Of a stretch of DNA of 15,962 nt, positions 13,986 through 15,962 are shown piece by piece. The translations under genes were made by a program, and so were the position numbers. Under the pieces are notes generated by a model that did no database searches, was not told where the DNA came from, and worked only from the letters and a program-made list of their open reading frames with translations. The stretch comes from Bacillota bacterium (GTDB lineage: Bacteria > Bacillota > Clostridia > Lachnospirales > Lachnospiraceae): assembly GCA_023409835.1 (NCBI GenBank), contig JAEYQV010000031.1, positions 1 through 15,962 of the forward strand, read 5' to 3'. Numbering within the stretch: the first letter of the stretch is position 1; each line of letters begins with the position of its first letter.

Positions 13986-15962
13986 TCACCTTCTTTTCTC
14001 TTCTTTTTCTGTTACCTGTAAGATATCAAGCTCCGCCAGACGGTCAAACCGCTGTAGATCAACCACACCGCATAATCTGGTCAGCTGCTGAGGTTGATAC
14101 ATAACCGATGCTTTGGCAGAATACCTTTTCCAATACTCTGCTGCCTGTCGGATAGACATGGCAGCCTCTGACTGCAGCACTCTGTCTCCGGTCCTTAAGT
14201 AAAGCGTTAACGATACGGCTGCACTAAGCTTATCCGCATAATAATATCCCAGGAGACTCAAAGCCTCCATATCATCCAGAGTGTATCCAAGCTCCCTATC
14301 CTGCACTCCATTGCTTCGGATTCTTATGAGTGCTTCCATTGCCTGATCCGCATGCCATCGGATGGCTTCTGCCGCTTGTAAGGGTGTAATACGCTTCAGC
14401 TCGTTCCCGCTGACAACAGCTTCACAGTATTCGGCAACACTATAATACTCGCCACCCGGTATGCTCCGGCACTCCATAAATTCCTTAATATCGGCAAATA
14501 CCAGCTGATCCCTCTCAAAATCATACCAACAGCATCCTTCCGGATACCACTGAAAATCATAATCCTGCCAATGGACCTGATTTACCACCTGAAGAATTGC
14601 CGAGGAATGCCGCAGACCCTCATACAAGCCGGTAGCCTCCAGACTATAGTGACAGCCAAGCTCCTTGAGAAAGCACTCCTTCGCAAGCTCCGGTTGATAG
14701 GACAGCTGTCCCCAGATATAAAACATATACCACATCTTCGCCATAAACAGGGGATGGGAGGTGTCCCGAAGATCCATATAGTCTCTTCCCCAGGTATAGC
14801 CGTCAGCCCCCATATAATAGCCTTCCATGACCTCCCGGGGCATTTGCCTAAGATATTCCCTGGCGAATTCCGGATCCCCCCATCGATACATGTAATAATC
14901 GTCATTCCGAACCGTCAGCCAGATCTTAATATCCTTCGCCTTCTCCTTCAGGAAGGAATCAATAAAGGACGGCTTCGTAGCGGAATACATATGGGCCTGG
15001 GAATATTTAAAGCTGATCTCAAAGGGACAGGGGAAATCACGGAATTCTTCGATGATGCTGTCATACCGGGTGTATTGCATCCGGTGAATGAACCGGAATT
15101 GGCGTTCCGGATGAGCTGCCAGATAATCCTCCACCCCTCTGCCATAGGAGTCCCTAAGGAACAAGATATCCGTCTCGTCCCGCAGCATATGCTCTCCGGA
15201 GGTAACTCCGATGCCTGCCAGTAAGGGGTAGGTGTCCATCAGGGCCTTGGTTCCGCAATAGATATAGTCCTTGGTTATCGGGTTATTCTGGTCACAGGTA
15301 ATCCCATAGGGATTATGCTCCGTTCCGTAGACGAACAGATTCCAGGTAAATAGGAAAATCTTAATGCAGCGGCCGGCAGCATATTCCATGACAGACCGCC
15401 AGAAGGAGATCTTCTCCTCCATGGTAAGCTTCTTAACCGTAACGAGACTTTTCTCCATCTCCTCCGTATACATTCCCCAACCACTTAAATCCGCCTTCGG
15501 AGGCCTTAAGGACTTCTTCACATCCTCCAGCGCGGTAAGCGGATATTCCGGTATACGGACCAGGGAAGGAAACGGTGACAGGGTCCATAAGGATAGGACA
15601 TTATAATGATTCAGGGCCATTCGATCCAGAAATTCGGTCCAGAAGTCGAACTCCCACATATGCTCGATATTAAAGAAGGCCGAATCGGAGGCGTCGGAAT
15701 AGCTGGGAGTTCTGGCATCCAATGGAATATTCAGCTTAATCCCTCTGTTCTTAAGATATGGTGTAACTGATACCGAATTGATATTGTGAAGACCATTTTC
15801 CTGACGGATATCTCTGGTTAAATCAAGAATTCCGTATAAAAAGCCGGCTTCCTCCGAGGCAGTGATACGGGCTGTCATCCCATCAAGGCTTCTTTGATAG
15901 CCCTGGGGTTCCACTGTCTCATCCTTTTGCAGTATGATACGAAGGGTACCCTCAATCCCTCT
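13986..15962 (-). CDS. Alpha-glucuronidase-like putative glycoside hydrolase, 5' end cut by the window
   Basis: There are 658 visible residues, and the frame stays open to the window edge. A GTG at 15914 is an internal codon, not the start. The visible N-terminus resembles the small alpha/beta domain found before GH67/GH20-type barrels: a charged strand, EPQGYQRSLDG, then EEAGFLYGILDLTRDI. A TIM-barrel-like core follows, with PYLKNRGIKLNIPLDAR, an E-FWTEFLDRMALNHYNVLSLW segment, KIFLFTWNLFVYG, and IGVTSGEHM (about 251-259) with a candidate acidic residue, Glu257. WLTVRNDDYYMYRWGDP and GADGYTWGRDYMD are further conserved-looking barrel strands. The C-terminal third is helical. No signal peptide can be judged. 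Similarity to alpha-glucuronidases is only at superfamily level, so uronate specificity is inference. It is tightly coupled to the next gene. Confidence 0.72.
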   Translation of the reverse strand, partial: RGIEGTLRIILQKDETVEPQGYQRSLDGMTARITASEEAGFLYGILDLTRDIRQENGLHNINSVSVTPYLKNRGIKLNIPLDARTPSYSDASDSAFFNIEHMWEFDFWTEFLDRMALNHYNVLSLWTLSPFPSLVRIPEYPLTALEDVKKSLRPPKADLSGWGMYTEEMEKSLVTVKKLTMEEKISFWRSVMEYAAGRCIKIFLFTWNLFVYGTEHNPYGITCDQNNPITKDYIYCGTKALMDTYPLLAGIGVTSGEHMLRDETDILFLRDSYGRGVEDYLAAHPERQFRFIHRMQYTRYDSIIEEFRDFPCPFEISFKYSQAHMYSATKPSFIDSFLKEKAKDIKIWLTVRNDDYYMYRWGDPEFAREYLRQMPREVMEGYYMGADGYTWGRDYMDLRDTSHPLFMAKMWYMFYIWGQLSYQPELAKECFLKELGCHYSLEATGLYEGLRHSSAILQVVNQVHWQDYDFQWYPEGCCWYDFERDQLVFADIKEFMECRSIPGGEYYSVAEYCEAVVSGNELKRITPLQAAEAIRWHADQAMEALIRIRSNGVQDRELGYTLDDMEALSLLGYYYADKLSAAVSLTLYLRTGDRVLQSEAAMSIRQAAEYWKRYSAKASVMYQPQQLTRLCGVVDLQRFDRLAELDILQVTEKEEKRR

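Noticed and set aside
13981..13989. GTG at 13989 as start of the GHL6-like gene, overlapping the previous stop
   Set aside because: The Shine-Dalgarno-like AAGGTGA directly abuts or contains this GTG. Spacing is correct only for the ATG at 13980.
14571..15224. Long plus-strand frame (217 codons) opposite the alpha-glucuronidase-like gene
   Set aside because: The minus-strand frame is far longer, protein-like and coupled to its neighbour. The plus frame is a codon-bias shadow.
15912..15914. GTG at 15914 as the start of the alpha-glucuronidase-like gene
   Set aside because: The frame stays open to the window edge with family-like sequence upstream, and no ribosome binding site precedes the GTG. 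The true start lies outside the window.

Overview
The window looks like chromosomal DNA from a spore-forming, low-to-mid-GC Firmicute of the class Clostridia, most likely a Lachnospiraceae-type saccharolytic anaerobe. This is inferred from a spore photoproduct lyase, a Cys/Gly-rich coat-like microprotein, strong AGGAGG-type ribosome binding sites, T-tailed terminators and a clostridial-style glycoside-hydrolase locus. No rRNA, tRNA, CRISPR array, insertion sequence or phage gene was seen.

Left part (1-4092). On the minus strand a DUF1543 protein precedes a 3'-cut GreA-type transcript cleavage factor. A 360-base AT-rich spacer separates them from plus-strand genes. First comes a 77-residue Cys/Gly-rich protein with a mother-cell-like promoter candidate and a strong terminator. 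Next is a class I/II aminotransferase with a good housekeeping promoter and its own terminator. Last is spore photoproduct lyase, which has Ala where the Bacillus enzyme has its hydrogen-donor Cys.

Middle part (4093-6657). A good promoter precedes a two-gene operon: a histidine kinase with about seven membrane spans, then a NarL/LuxR-type response regulator. It ends at a perfect 20-bp inverted repeat that can also terminate the convergent minus-strand operon.

Right part (6658-15962), all on the minus strand and read from high to low coordinates. The order is a 5'-cut alpha-glucuronidase-like glycosidase, a tightly coupled GHL6-like putative glycosidase, an AEC-family permease, an ABC-type solute-binding lipoprotein, an FAD-dependent oxidoreductase and an NAD-dependent 2-hydroxyacid dehydrogenase. 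An extended -10 promoter and an unusual leader, with a 41-base block present twice, stand in front of the lipoprotein. The last three genes are therefore probably their own transcript. Read together, this is a candidate locus for uptake and intracellular breakdown of an unidentified, possibly acidic or oxidised, glycan or glycoside. The substrate cannot be read from the sequence.
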